A stretch of DNA of 64,000 bases from Bacillota bacterium (GTDB lineage Bacteria > Bacillota > Clostridia > Lachnospirales > Lachnospiraceae): NCBI GenBank assembly GCA_023439125.1, contig JAEXOU010000009.1, positions 62,001 through 126,000 on the forward strand, given 5' to 3'. Shown here in pieces: positions 42,968 to 53,096 of the stretch (the first letter of the stretch is position 1; each line of letters opens with the position of its first letter). A program made the position numbers and the translations under genes. A model generated the notes under the pieces. The model was not told the origin of the DNA and ran no database searches. It worked only from the letters and a program-made list of their open reading frames with translations.

Positions 42968-45900
42968 GTGTCACAAATGTTAAGTTTAGGAAATGAGACA
43001 ACATTAGTAGAAGAACCAGCGACTAACTATCTTACTGATCAGTTAGGTTATACTTATGTGCATGGGAATAGTTTAACTCCACTTCAAGGTGAGCGTGATA
43101 GCTTTAATGAAGTTTTATTAAAGAAGCGTTTGGAGAAATATATAAGGAAGTTAAATCCTGAATTTAATGACGACAGTATCTATTCTGCAATTAAGCAATT
43201 AACTGATTTAAACGAGAGTACATTGTTTGAAAAGAATGAGAAAGCATTTAATCTAATAGTAAATCAAAAAGGTACTATAAAGCAGGATAGTAAGAATCTT
43301 ACAATACAATATATCGATTTTAATCATATAGAGAATAACGAATTTTTAGTAGTAAGGCAATTTCGAGTAGACGGGTTAATGAAAACTTGCTATCCAGACA
43401 TGGTTATATTTTTGAATGGTATTCCTGTTGTTGTAATTGAGTGTAAATCACCGTTTAAAGAAGCATTTGGAAGTGATATAGGGGGAAAAACCGATGCTTA
43501 TTATCAGTTACAGCGATACATGGATATTAGAGATCCTGATGCACATGAGGGTATTCCAAGGCTCTTTTATACTAATTTTTTTATGTGCATTCTTAATAAA
43601 TATGCAGCTTATGCAGGAACAATTTCTTCTAAAATAGAGCATTTTGTACAATGGAAAGATCCTTACCCTGTATCTAAGTTAGATATGGGGGATATAAAGA
43701 ATAATGCCCAAAATGTTTTGTTACAGGGAATGTTTGAAAAGAAAAATTTATTACTTCTAATGCAGCATTTTATCTTATTTGAGGATGATGGAAGTAATAG
43801 AATAAAGAAAGTGTGCCGTTACCAACAATTTCGTGCGGTTGATAAAGTAATGAATCGTCTAAGAACAGGAAAAACTCCAATCGAGCGAGGTGGAGTTATC
43901 TGGCATACACAAGGATCAGGTAAATCCTTAACAATGGTTATGTTGTCCAAAATAATCCGAAGAAGTGAAGAATTTAGAGACTATATGATTGTTGTTGTAA
44001 CAGATAGAATAGACTTAGATGGACAGATTTATAAAACATTTACGGGTTGTTATCCGAAGGAAATGTGGTCAATTGGAAAGAATACTGAAAAGACTCTTAC
44101 GCAGGCAAAAAGTGTGTCAGAACTTCAAGCCTTGTTAACAAGTGGACAACCTAAAATCATTATGACTACAATTCATAAGTTTAAATCAGAAGAAGAAGAG
44201 GAAAGTGTATTTGAGGATCAAGACGAGTTTTCAGAACTTGAAGAACTACATTATGATAAGAAGATAGAGGTACTGAATAATTCTAGTAAAATCATTGTAA
44301 TGACAGATGAAGCACATAGAAGTCAGTATAGTAATATTGCCGCCAATATGAGAGATGCCTTACCTAATGCAACATTTTTAGCGTTTACAGGTACGCCAAT
44401 TGATAAAACACAAATGAGTACCTATCGTACATTTGGAAGCAAGATTGATGAGTATAAATTGACGGAGGCAGTTTCCGATAACGCAACTGTTGCAATTGTG
44501 TATGAAGCAAGAAGACAAGATTTGCACATATTACAAGACGGATTAGAAACAGATTTTGATGAGACATTTAAAGATAAGTCAGAGGAAGAAAAAGAAGAGA
44601 TCAAGAAGAAATTTGCCACAAGAAAAGCATTAGCAGAGGCAGATGATAGAATTGAAGCAAACGTAAAGGATATGCTACAGCACTATAAAGAGAATATTTA
44701 TGTAAATGGGTTTAAGGCACAGATTGTATGTGTTAGTAGAGAAGCTTGTGTAAAATATTATAACAAATTTAATGAGTATGCAGAGCAGATTATGGGAGTG
44801 AAAATTCGAGCAGAAGTAATCTATTCAGCAGGTAATAATGACCAAGTCAGATTAAAGGAACATCGTAAAACCAAAAGAGAACAAGATGAAATCATCGATG
44901 AGTTTAAAAAACCAATCAAGGAGAGTAATTTATGTTTTCTTATTGTAAAGGACATGCTTTTAACAGGATTTGATGCTCCAATTGAACAGGTAATGTACTT
45001 AGATCGTTCTTTAAGAGAACACACCTTATTACAAGCAATAGCTAGAGTAAATCGAACATATGTAAAAGAATCAGGACTTATCGATGATTTAGGTAATCCT
45101 AAAATTCAAAAAAAAGAATATGGATTTGTTATTGATTACTATGGAATTACGAATAATTTGACGGATGCGTTAAAACTGTTTGATTCCAATGATATCGCAG
45201 TAGAAGACCAGATGAAGTCAATTAAGGATTTACAAAAGCTATTAGCAGAGTATCAATTAAAAATGTGTAATATTTTTGCAGGAGTTGATAGAACTAACTT
45301 AGATGCAATTATGAATCACTTAGAACCACAGGATCGTAGAGCAGAATTTGAGATAGCGTTTAGAAAGTTTGCAACAGTTGTAGAAGCATTAATGCCCAAT
45401 TATGTTACGAGATCAGAGTTGGAAGAATTAAAGTGGGCTGCATATGTAAGAGCAGCTGCAAAAGCAAGATTTGATCCGACTAATCCGTTAGATGTCTCTG
45501 ATTGTGGAGAAAAAGTAAGTAATTTGATTTCAACCCATCTTAAAATGAAGAAAGTGTATCAATGGATACAGCCAATTACATTGTTTGAGGCTGATTTCAA
45601 GGAAAGACTGGAATTATTGGGAAGTAAAAAAGCCCAAGCAACAGCAATGGAACACATTATGAAACGAACCATCTCATTAAAATGGGGAGAAAGTAATCCG
45701 ATTCGTTGTCAGACATTATTAGAGCGTTTACAAGCAATTATTGAAGAAACAAAGGATAATTGGGAAGAACGAAAGAAGAGATTTGAAGAATTTATTAAAC
45801 GCGAGATTAATGAAGGTGAAGAGACGGATAAGGAGAATCTAGGATATAAAACAGCGGGTGAGTTAGCGGTATATGAAACGATAAAGAAAGCTTATGAAGA

Positions 45901-46141
45901 GGATGTAGAAGGCGTGGTCGATGTAGAGGATATGAAGAATATGACGAACGAAGTAGTGGGGATAGTTCGTGAAAATATGGTGGTTGGTTTTAAAGATAGT
46001 ACAGCTAAACAGCAAGAAATGGTTTCTAAACTTACTACGTATATGTATATGAACTACATGGACATATTTGAAATAGAACGCATAGATCGTTTAGTTAATT
46101 ACTTTATTCAGCTTGCAAAAAATAATGACTTTAATAAATAG
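42968..46141 (+). CDS. hsdR: Type I restriction subunit (endonuclease/translocase)
   Basis: 1057 residues with a GTG start after a purine-rich GGGGGAGAAG. The N-terminal nuclease domain carries the PD-(D/E)xK site (DMVIF..VVVIECK, about 144-160). The SF2 motor has Walker A HTQGSGKS at about 313-320 and DEAH at about 447-450, with SAT-like AFTGTP and the QAIARVNRTY motif. The C-terminal helical region binds the methylase core. It cleaves unmodified DNA at a distance after ATP-driven translocation. It appears intact. Confidence 0.95.
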   Translation: MSQMLSLGNETTLVEEPATNYLTDQLGYTYVHGNSLTPLQGERDSFNEVLLKKRLEKYIRKLNPEFNDDSIYSAIKQLTDLNESTLFEKNEKAFNLIVNQKGTIKQDSKNLTIQYIDFNHIENNEFLVVRQFRVDGLMKTCYPDMVIFLNGIPVVVIECKSPFKEAFGSDIGGKTDAYYQLQRYMDIRDPDAHEGIPRLFYTNFFMCILNKYAAYAGTISSKIEHFVQWKDPYPVSKLDMGDIKNNAQNVLLQGMFEKKNLLLLMQHFILFEDDGSNRIKKVCRYQQFRAVDKVMNRLRTGKTPIERGGVIWHTQGSGKSLTMVMLSKIIRRSEEFRDYMIVVVTDRIDLDGQIYKTFTGCYPKEMWSIGKNTEKTLTQAKSVSELQALLTSGQPKIIMTTIHKFKSEEEEESVFEDQDEFSELEELHYDKKIEVLNNSSKIIVMTDEAHRSQYSNIAANMRDALPNATFLAFTGTPIDKTQMSTYRTFGSKIDEYKLTEAVSDNATVAIVYEARRQDLHILQDGLETDFDETFKDKSEEEKEEIKKKFATRKALAEADDRIEANVKDMLQHYKENIYVNGFKAQIVCVSREACVKYYNKFNEYAEQIMGVKIRAEVIYSAGNNDQVRLKEHRKTKREQDEIIDEFKKPIKESNLCFLIVKDMLLTGFDAPIEQVMYLDRSLREHTLLQAIARVNRTYVKESGLIDDLGNPKIQKKEYGFVIDYYGITNNLTDALKLFDSNDIAVEDQMKSIKDLQKLLAEYQLKMCNIFAGVDRTNLDAIMNHLEPQDRRAEFEIAFRKFATVVEALMPNYVTRSELEELKWAAYVRAAAKARFDPTNPLDVSDCGEKVSNLISTHLKMKKVYQWIQPITLFEADFKERLELLGSKKAQATAMEHIMKRTISLKWGESNPIRCQTLLERLQAIIEETKDNWEERKKRFEEFIKREINEGEETDKENLGYKTAGELAVYETIKKAYEEDVEGVVDVEDMKNMTNEVVGIVRENMVVGFKDSTAKQQEMVSKLTTYMYMNYMDIFEIERIDRLVNYFIQLAKNNDFNK

Positions 46142-46152
46142 GGGGCAAGCTT

Positions 46153-46863
46153 ATGAATACTTATAGTTATGGAACAAAGACAATAGAATATGACGTACAA
46201 AAAAGTGCAAGAAAGACTATTTCTATATCTGTTGAACCCAAAAAGCCTGTAATTATTAAAGTACCAAAACAGATGACCGATACTGAAATTGAAGAAGCGA
46301 TAGCTAAAAAAGCATATTGGATTGTACAGCAACAGTTTCTAATGAAAGATATTCAAGTAGAGAAATATCAACGTGATTATGTAAACGGAGAATGTTTCTT
46401 GTACCTAGGAAGAAGTTATACTCTTCAGTTAGAGATGAGCGATGATACGAAAATTCCGATTGTGAAGCTATACCAAGGAAAACTAGTTGTGGTAACTAAT
46501 ACAAAAGACCCAGTTATTCTAAAAGCAGCAATTGTTAGATGGTACAGGGAGAAAGCTCAAGAAATTATAGAACGTAGAATAAAGTATTATGAAGCTTTAT
46601 TTGATAAAAAACGCGGAAGAATTATAATAAAGGAGCAACAAAAAAGATGGGGGAGTTGTAGTAAAACAGGAGATCTAATGATTAATTGGCGTATTGTCAT
46701 GGCTCAACCAAGTGTTATTGATTATGTTATTGTTCATGAATTATGTCATTTAATTCATCATAATCATTCTAGTGAGTTTTGGAATGAAGTTGCTAGGGTA
46801 CTACCAAACTATGAAAATAGTAAGAATTGGTTAATGAACAATGGTATCGAATTAGAATTATAA
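46153..46863 (+). CDS. YgjP-like metallopeptidase domain protein
   Basis: 236 residues, with the zinc site HELCHLIHHNHSSEFW (about 195-210) in an HExxH arrangement and a downstream WGSCS motif (KRWGSCSKTGDLMINWRI) typical of the YgjP/DUF45 (SprT-related) family. It starts 11 bases after hsdR and is probably in its operon. YgjP-family genes are often linked with type I restriction systems, but their job there is not known. No signal peptide, so cytosolic. Confidence 0.87.
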   Translation: MNTYSYGTKTIEYDVQKSARKTISISVEPKKPVIIKVPKQMTDTEIEEAIAKKAYWIVQQQFLMKDIQVEKYQRDYVNGECFLYLGRSYTLQLEMSDDTKIPIVKLYQGKLVVVTNTKDPVILKAAIVRWYREKAQEIIERRIKYYEALFDKKRGRIIIKEQQKRWGSCSKTGDLMINWRIVMAQPSVIDYVIVHELCHLIHHNHSSEFWNEVARVLPNYENSKNWLMNNGIELEL

Positions 46864-46917
46864 ATAGGTATCAAGGTAAAATGACGGGTTAGTGGTAATC
46901 CGTTCTTTTTTAATGCA

Positions 46918-47040
46918 ATATGTAAAAATAGAACCTAATCCAAATTTACATCGTAAAGTACAGTTTAATGTGTAAAAATAGAGTTATATTCTATACAAAT
47001 TTACATTATGTAAATCACATTATAAGTTTATATTTACGAA
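46918..47040. promoter_or_regulatory. Resolvase-site-like repeat region
   Basis: Between the metallopeptidase and resolvase genes, the motif TGTAAAAATAGA occurs twice (46920 and 46970 region), each followed by an inverted AAATTTACAT. Further TGTAAAT/ATTTACG elements follow to 47040. Spaced inverted subsites upstream of a small serine recombinase are the usual form of a res site. Assignment is by position and pattern only. Confidence 0.45.
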
Positions 47041-47100
47041 ATCAAAAATACTATATATAATATTACTAAAGGAAAAATATAACAGTAAGGTGAATGGATT

Positions 47101-47661
47101 ATGGCTAATATTGCATATGTGAGAGTATCAACAGTAGAACAAAATGAAGCAAGACAAATCGAGTCGCTTAATAAATATCAGATAGATAAATGGTTTATGG
47201 AAAAGGTAAGTGCAAAAGATACAAACCGACCAGAACTTCAAAATATGATTGACTATATAAGAGAAGGGGATACGGTATATATCCATGATTTCAGTAGATT
47301 AGCAAGAAGCACAAAAGACCTATTGGAATTGGTAGAGCTTTTTAATAATAAAGGAATCAGTCTTGTTAGTACTAAAGAGAATCTTGATACATCAACGCCC
47401 ACAGGAAAATTAATGCTAACAATGATTGCAGCTATAAATGAATTTGAAAGAATGAATCTTCTTGAACGTCAAAGGGAAGGTATTGCGATTGCGAAGAGAC
47501 AAGGAAAATATAAGGGAAGAAAACCAATCAATATAAATGATTTTAATCAACATTATTTAAGGTATAAGAATAGAGAAATAAATAAATCTCAGTTGGCAAA
47601 AGAATTGAAGATATCACGTCCAACATTAGACAAGTTAATAATGCAGTATAAATATCAATAA
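47101..47661 (+). CDS. Serine recombinase (resolvase/invertase family)
   Basis: 186 residues. The catalytic domain (about 1-135) has nucleophile Ser10 in YVRVST, the arginine-containing DFSRLARSTKDLLE and the E-helix ERQREGI. A C-terminal helix-turn-helix (about 150-183) contains KSQLAKELKISRPTLDKLI. The length matches small resolvases. It probably resolves multimers or rearranges the island; it is not the island's integrase, which is the tyrosine enzyme at 55741. Confidence 0.92.
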   Translation: MANIAYVRVSTVEQNEARQIESLNKYQIDKWFMEKVSAKDTNRPELQNMIDYIREGDTVYIHDFSRLARSTKDLLELVELFNNKGISLVSTKENLDTSTPTGKLMLTMIAAINEFERMNLLERQREGIAIAKRQGKYKGRKPININDFNQHYLRYKNREINKSQLAKELKISRPTLDKLIMQYKYQ

Positions 47662-47663
47662 GA

Positions 47664-47789
47664 GTGAAGTATGGACGGGCTCAGTTAGAACATGCATTAG
47701 AGTTATTGGAGAGCAATTTATATAAGCAGATAGAGAAACTAACTGCAATTAGTAAAAGTACCTTAATAAGAGCAAAAAGAGAGAAGTAA
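47664..47789 (+). CDS. Short helix-turn-helix ORF after the resolvase
   Basis: 41 residues from a GTG that starts three bases after the resolvase stop. The sequence YGRAQLEHALELLES... ISKSTLIRAKREK resembles the C-terminal DNA-binding end of clostridial recombinases and small accessory HTH proteins. It may be a remnant of a second recombinase tail or a small regulator. No ribosome site is clear, so translation is uncertain. Confidence 0.4.
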   Translation: MKYGRAQLEHALELLESNLYKQIEKLTAISKSTLIRAKREK

Positions 47790-47808
47790 ATATAATATGA
47801 AATAGTTC

Positions 47809-47881
47809 AGAGTAATTGGTAAAGGTATCAATTGCTCTTTTTTTACATTCGAGTTTACTGGCGAAAAAACAATTATATAAT
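47809..47881 (+). promoter_or_regulatory. Terminator followed by the helicase promoter
   Basis: AGAGTAATTG (47809-47818) pairs with CAATTGCTCT (47829-47838) followed by seven Ts. Immediately after, TTTACT (47854-47859), 16 bases and TATAAT (47876-47881) form a promoter. The segment from AGTTTACT to AATACAAATATAAA is nearly the same as at 55373-55412 before the excisionase gene, so the two genes may share control. Confidence 0.6.
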
Positions 47882-47924
47882 ACAAATATAAAGATAACCA
47901 GAAGAGGATTAAGGAGATATTGAT

Positions 47925-49649
47925 ATGAATAAGCATAAATATTTAGTAGAGGTAATGAAAACTAGTGAATATAAAGAGATTAAGGAACGTTCAGGAATTG
48001 TAAAGCTAATTGTTGGCGGTACTGGAATAGGGAAAAGTGTATTTATAATAAATGAGTTAATAAGGGATTTAACTGAAGGAGCATTCGCTAATAATGTATT
48101 GCTACTTGCCAATAGATCCACATTAGTTGCACAGCATAAGGCAGATTTGAAACAGGCGGAGAAGAATCTTACCAATGAATTGGTAGAAGAGGTGGCAAAC
48201 CGAAATATGAAAAAGGCATATGGAGATAGAGTTAAAGTAATGACGTATCATTCACTTCCTAAAGTAAGCAGCGACTTTTTGTCAAAGAATGAGTTTGTGA
48301 TATGTGATGAAGCACATTTCATAGTACAAGATGCAACCTATAATGAAGAGTGTGATGACATCCTTCGAATATTAATGGAAAGACGAGCTAGTGGGGCAGA
48401 GTTGATATTAGTTACAGCTACTGAGTTTGAACTTTTACCAACGCTTTGGCTAAATGGTATTAGTGCAGAAAAGGGAAATTTAAAGATTTATGATTATAAT
48501 AAGGTGATTAATTGGTATGATCGAATTGATTTATTTTTTACAAGTAAGAGAGTTGATTCATTGGCACTTCGTGTTCCTCATGGCGAAAAGTGTATGATTT
48601 TTACTGATAAAAGCAAGATGAAATCGTTGTGTAAAAAATTGGAGGATGCCGATTATATTCATTCTAAATGGATAAAGGGTAAGCAAAAAGATGTAGCTAT
48701 GGAAAAAAAGCAACAACAATTAGTAGAAGATAAAAAGTTTCATACGAAATATCTTATTGCTAATTCAGCTCTTGATAATGGAATAAGTATAGAGGATGTT
48801 AAATTTACTACCATGATTATAGACAATGTTCATGATCTGGTACAGATAATTCAGATGATTGGTCGAAAACGATTCAATGAGATGATTAATTCAGATAGAT
48901 TAAAAGTATTTATTGTGACAAATTATCAACGTATAAAACGAGAATATGATGGGGTATTATTTCAAATTCAAATGTACAATGATTATTTACAAATGCAACA
49001 AGATTACAAAGTAGAAGAGCCATCAACTTATCCTATTGTTGAAGAGTTTAATCGCAAGTATCAAGAATGTTGGGAAAGTGAAAAACTCAATGTTATTAAG
49101 AAGGATACATCAGGAATCACAGCAAGATTTTTAGTGCGTGAAACATATCTAGCTAAAATCGGATTTAAAAGAGATCTGTATTGTAGATTAAATCAGATAA
49201 CCTTCGATATTAATGATTACTATTCAGCTAAAATGAGCTTCTATGATTTTAGAAATGTAAATTATCAGTATGCAAAGCAAATTGTAGAACGATATGACAA
49301 GTCAATTAATGATGTGATAATAGATAAAGGAAAAGCTCTGAAAACATTATCAGAGAAAGAAGAGATAAGAAGTAACAGAGCTAATAGACTGCCTGTTTAT
49401 CTAGAAGGGTTTTTAAATTATCCAATTCAATTGTATAGTGATATGCATCAACAGTTTATTCATGTGTTATACAAAGAGTATTCCATTGGGGATGGACGAG
49501 GGCAGTCTATAAGGATAGGAAGCATTAATATGGTGATCAATGATTTAGGGTTTTATATTTCAGCGAAGACTGTTCAGAAGAATAAAAAAAGAATCACATA
49601 CTGGATTTTAAGCAGGATAGAAGATGACGGTGCAAAGTTAAGCGCATAA
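47925..49649 (+). CDS. DEAH-type helicase-like protein
   Basis: 574 residues. Walker A GGTGIGKS at 31-38, DEAH at 128-131, LVTATEFE motif III-like at about 164-171, and a QMIGRKRF motif VI-like stretch at about 308-315 outline an SF2 helicase core. The C-terminal ~230 residues are unknown. Such orphan helicase-like proteins are common in clostridial mobile elements; a replication or defence role is possible, and nothing in the neighbourhood decides. It is transcribed alone from the promoter at 47854. Confidence 0.7.
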   Translation: MNKHKYLVEVMKTSEYKEIKERSGIVKLIVGGTGIGKSVFIINELIRDLTEGAFANNVLLLANRSTLVAQHKADLKQAEKNLTNELVEEVANRNMKKAYGDRVKVMTYHSLPKVSSDFLSKNEFVICDEAHFIVQDATYNEECDDILRILMERRASGAELILVTATEFELLPTLWLNGISAEKGNLKIYDYNKVINWYDRIDLFFTSKRVDSLALRVPHGEKCMIFTDKSKMKSLCKKLEDADYIHSKWIKGKQKDVAMEKKQQQLVEDKKFHTKYLIANSALDNGISIEDVKFTTMIIDNVHDLVQIIQMIGRKRFNEMINSDRLKVFIVTNYQRIKREYDGVLFQIQMYNDYLQMQQDYKVEEPSTYPIVEEFNRKYQECWESEKLNVIKKDTSGITARFLVRETYLAKIGFKRDLYCRLNQITFDINDYYSAKMSFYDFRNVNYQYAKQIVERYDKSINDVIIDKGKALKTLSEKEEIRSNRANRLPVYLEGFLNYPIQLYSDMHQQFIHVLYKEYSIGDGRGQSIRIGSINMVINDLGFYISAKTVQKNKKRITYWILSRIEDDGAKLSA

Positions 49650-50542
49650 TTAAGCCATTTATTATAGTAAATACAATAATTGTAATCATAACTTTGCACA
49701 TCTAATAACTATTATCTATGAAAGCTTCAATCCCCTTTGGGAATTGAAGTGACTATGAAACCTGTTTCAGAGTCAAAGAGATAAAAAATTCATCCCAGTA
49801 TAGTAGCTGGGTTTAGCCTGATGAAAAAAGAAGTATCTACAAAAAATTATTATGCGATTTGGAAAGCAGATGATGATAATTAAAGAGTATGAGCTTAATA
49901 TGTTTGGATATAAAAGGGAGCTAATTGTAAATTATTAGCTCTCTCTTGTTTTATAGAAATAAAATTAATATTTTAATAAATTGATTTTAGAATTAGGGTA
50001 TATATCTAACGTTTAAAGTGATTATAAGGTGATTTAAAGTATTTGTAATGTACTTGCAAAGTTCTTGCAAAGTATCTGCAATTTGGTTTAATACAGTTTA
50101 AAGTTGTCGGATGATAAGAGTATTACTTTAGCATAAAATATAAGGTTGTTGCATGGTCAATATTTGAGATACGATTATTAAATATATTTTACTGGAACCA
50201 AATATTAATTGAGCTGATCCAAGTTAAGAGCTTCTTTTTCAGCTAGAGCTAGATACCCTAGGGAACCATGTGGTACTACTTTTCGAGACAATAAATCCAA
50301 TATACACAGAGGTAATATCATTTACCTTGGACTTTGATGTATGTGTAGTATGAAGAATACCCCTTGCTGTATGATATATTGTAATAAGGATTTATATTTC
50401 ATGTCCACTCTATAATATAGATCTAAGTTTTTTGACGACTAATTAGACATTACGCTGAGTTTGCAGGGGTTAATATAAAACAAACAACAAAAAAATAGGA
50501 AAATATGTTATAATAAGTAAAATGGTTTGGAGGGGAATATAG
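49650..50542. other. Gene-free gap with terminator hairpins, before the qat operon
   Basis: About 890 bases. A hairpin CTTCAATCCC/GGGAATTGAAG lies at 49725-49749. A terminator-like AGGGAGCTAAT/ATTAGCTCTCT stem with TCTTGTTTT lies at 49915-49953. Near the end, TGTTATAAT at 50506-50514 is an extended -10 for the qat operon. I find no ORF with a ribosome site and no repeat array. The rest is AT-rich, perhaps decayed sequence. Confidence 0.55.
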
Positions 50543-52411
50543 ATGTGGATAGATAATGCTTCTAAAATTGATATGTTAGCATATTATCCTTATTCAGATA
50601 TGCTAATGGATATTATTAAAGATGAAAGAATGCAACCGTTAACTGTGGGCTTGTTTGGAAGTTGGGGAATTGGAAAATCATCACTGTTACATATACTAGA
50701 GAATGAAATAGAATCAACAGAAGAAAAGGAATATGTATGCGTTAATCTGAATGCGTGGAATTTTGAGGGCTATGAGGATGCAAAGACGGCGATAATGGAA
50801 AGCTTATTAAAATCACTTGAGTCGAAGAAAACTGTAGTCGATGAAGCAAAAGGAAAGATTAAAGGTTTACTAAAAAGAATAGATTATTTGAAGCTCGCTT
50901 CTTCAGCAATGAAGGCAGGAATCCCCCTAGCATTGAGTTTGGCTACATGTAACCCTGCTCCTGTTATGTTTAGCTTTACAAAGTCTACATTTGATTATCT
51001 AAAGGATAAACCAGAAGAGACTTTGAACAAGATCTTTGGTGGCGTAAATAATTTTAAAGAAAATTATATAAAAGATATTGAGGAGAAAAGTATTGTAGAA
51101 AATCTCCGGGTATTTAAAGAAGAGTTCTCAAAAATGATAGAAAGTATGGGGATTAGAAATTTAGTTGTATTGATTGATGATTTAGATAGATGCAATCCAG
51201 ATAGGATTTTGGATATACTGGAAGCTGTTAAATTGTTTTTGTCAGTAGATAAAACAACTTTTATATTTGCAGTGGATGAAAGGATCGTTAAATATGCAAT
51301 TAGTAATAAGTACCCAGAGAGAGCAGATAATACTACTAATATTTCAAAGGATTATATAGAAAAAATAATTCAATTACCAATTCGATTACCTGAATTATCT
51401 GTAATAGATGTAGAGAACTATTTATTGTTATTGGTATATGAATTGTATATGAAAGAAGGGTTCGGAAATCTTCTTGAACAAATATACAAGGATGGAGTGT
51501 TATTCAATCAAAAAAGAATAAACATTGAAATGTTAGATACCTATTGTGATGATGATTTGCTTGTAGATAGTGAATTTAAAAAACTTCGTGATGTTGTTGA
51601 AAAAATCCGAACTGTTATAGCAGGCGCATTAAAAGGTAATCCTAGACAAGCGAAAAGATTTTTAAATATGTACTTGATAAGAAGAAAACTTGCCGCAATA
51701 TATTTTAAAGGGACAGATAGTATCGATGATAATATATTAGCAAAGTTAATGACATTGGAGTATATTGACAAAACAAGATATCAGCAATTATTTGATTGGT
51801 CACAGGAGTCTCAAACAACTGGAATTAGTCAATTGGAAAAATTATTTAAAGCAGTTTCAACAGATTCAATATTGGATAAAGATTTGATAATATGGAATAG
51901 TGAACAGTTGAAGAAGTGGGTAATGCAACAACCTGAAGATATTTACACTAAAGATTTATCAAAGTATTTCTATCTATCAAGAGATGTGTTGACAAATACA
52001 ACAATGAGTATGGATATGCTTACACCTGAAGATAAAGAAATAATAACATTTTTGATACAAAATAAAATGGATACTACATTACAAAAGAAAAAAGCAGCGG
52101 AGATTGCTTTACTAGATCCGGTTAGAAAAGGTAATGTTATGAAAGTCATTTATCAGTATTTTGAGAAGAAAACCTTACCATTGTTAACACTAAGTAGCTT
52201 GTTCTTAGAAGATACAAGTATTCAATTTGAAATAGCGAAGGTTATTTTAAAAATTGATAAAGCATGTATAAAAGCAGCTGAAGTAGGATTCTTTAAGGAA
52301 ATGTATATTGCTAATAAGGATGCTATATTGCCTGCAATTGAAGCATTAAAAAGCGATGAAAAGATAACTGAGAAAATGTATAATTATATTCGGGGAAAAA
52401 AGGAGGATTAA
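50543..52411 (+). CDS. qatA: QatA: KAP-family P-loop NTPase (Qatuor defence)
   Basis: 622 residues. Walker A GSWGIGKSS at 39-47 and Walker B LIDDLDR at about 210-216 with a KAP-type FIFAVDE segment place it in the KAP NTPase family. A hydrophobic stretch at about 122-145 may touch membrane. It is first of four tightly linked genes (KAP ATPase, unknown, QueC-like, TatD-like) in the order of the Qatuor anti-phage system. Its role there, energy-dependent sensing or assembly, is not established. GGAGGGG precedes the ATG. Confidence 0.88.
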   Translation: MWIDNASKIDMLAYYPYSDMLMDIIKDERMQPLTVGLFGSWGIGKSSLLHILENEIESTEEKEYVCVNLNAWNFEGYEDAKTAIMESLLKSLESKKTVVDEAKGKIKGLLKRIDYLKLASSAMKAGIPLALSLATCNPAPVMFSFTKSTFDYLKDKPEETLNKIFGGVNNFKENYIKDIEEKSIVENLRVFKEEFSKMIESMGIRNLVVLIDDLDRCNPDRILDILEAVKLFLSVDKTTFIFAVDERIVKYAISNKYPERADNTTNISKDYIEKIIQLPIRLPELSVIDVENYLLLLVYELYMKEGFGNLLEQIYKDGVLFNQKRINIEMLDTYCDDDLLVDSEFKKLRDVVEKIRTVIAGALKGNPRQAKRFLNMYLIRRKLAAIYFKGTDSIDDNILAKLMTLEYIDKTRYQQLFDWSQESQTTGISQLEKLFKAVSTDSILDKDLIIWNSEQLKKWVMQQPEDIYTKDLSKYFYLSRDVLTNTTMSMDMLTPEDKEIITFLIQNKMDTTLQKKKAAEIALLDPVRKGNVMKVIYQYFEKKTLPLLTLSSLFLEDTSIQFEIAKVILKIDKACIKAAEVGFFKEMYIANKDAILPAIEALKSDEKITEKMYNYIRGKKED

Positions 52412-52412
52412 T

Positions 52413-53093
52413 ATGGGGACTTCTAAAGGATACCAGGCTCCCACAGAACCTAATTGGCGTAAGGCGAAAGGTGCATTAAAGAGATATTTAAACAGTAACC
52501 ATGATAGTAATGAAAGAAATAAAGCTGTAAGAGATTATGCGACTGCACATTTACAAGCTTCATCACTTTTAGGAATGGCATCGACAGGCGTAAAGATTGT
52601 TAACTTGTTTAATTTGATTTCTGAGAATGGTATTGATGTTGCACTCCAGAAAGTAGGATTAGATAACTTAATAGGAAAATCTGGTGATATAGTATACAAC
52701 GGAATAATCTATTATTTTAGTAATGGAACGGGTGACCTTGAAGATGGGATAATTAAGAATACTATAAGCCAGTTACTTATTGATTACCAAGTTTGTGATA
52801 TTACTGATTTTGTGAACTTTGACTTTGCTCAATTTTTTATGAGTTTTATTGTTACATATATTCAGGTTGATTTTAAGACAATGTTTTATGAAAAGATATT
52901 ATCGGATAAGACTCCGGAAGAGAGTAAGAATATAATTGAAGATATCAATCGGTATATAGCTTTCACAATTAACCAGAATTATGATGCCGAAGAATTATCG
53001 AAGATAGATTGGAAAGATGTTGAGGGACAAGCATTTGTTGATAAGATATGCAAGGAATGCTATGAGTTATTGCAGGTTTATGAGGGGGTATGA
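52413..53093 (+). CDS. qatB: QatB: Qatuor component of unknown activity
   Basis: 226 residues, starting two bases after qatA. No enzyme motif is visible. The N terminus MGTSKGYQAPTEPNWRKAK and the following helical, Ala-rich region (TAHLQASSLLGMASTGVK) are followed by a central aromatic-rich part and an acidic C-terminal helix. I name it from its position between the KAP ATPase and QueC-like genes, and from the MGTS-type opening seen in QatB proteins. Structural or adaptor role is a guess. Confidence 0.78.
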   Translation: MGTSKGYQAPTEPNWRKAKGALKRYLNSNHDSNERNKAVRDYATAHLQASSLLGMASTGVKIVNLFNLISENGIDVALQKVGLDNLIGKSGDIVYNGIIYYFSNGTGDLEDGIIKNTISQLLIDYQVCDITDFVNFDFAQFFMSFIVTYIQVDFKTMFYEKILSDKTPEESKNIIEDINRYIAFTINQNYDAEELSKIDWKDVEGQAFVDKICKECYELLQVYEGV

Positions 53094-53096
53094 TAG

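Noticed and set aside
49725..49749. Hairpin with ATTGAAG-type end, reminiscent of a CRISPR repeat
   Set aside because: Only one copy is present, there is no spacer periodicity and no cas gene in the window.
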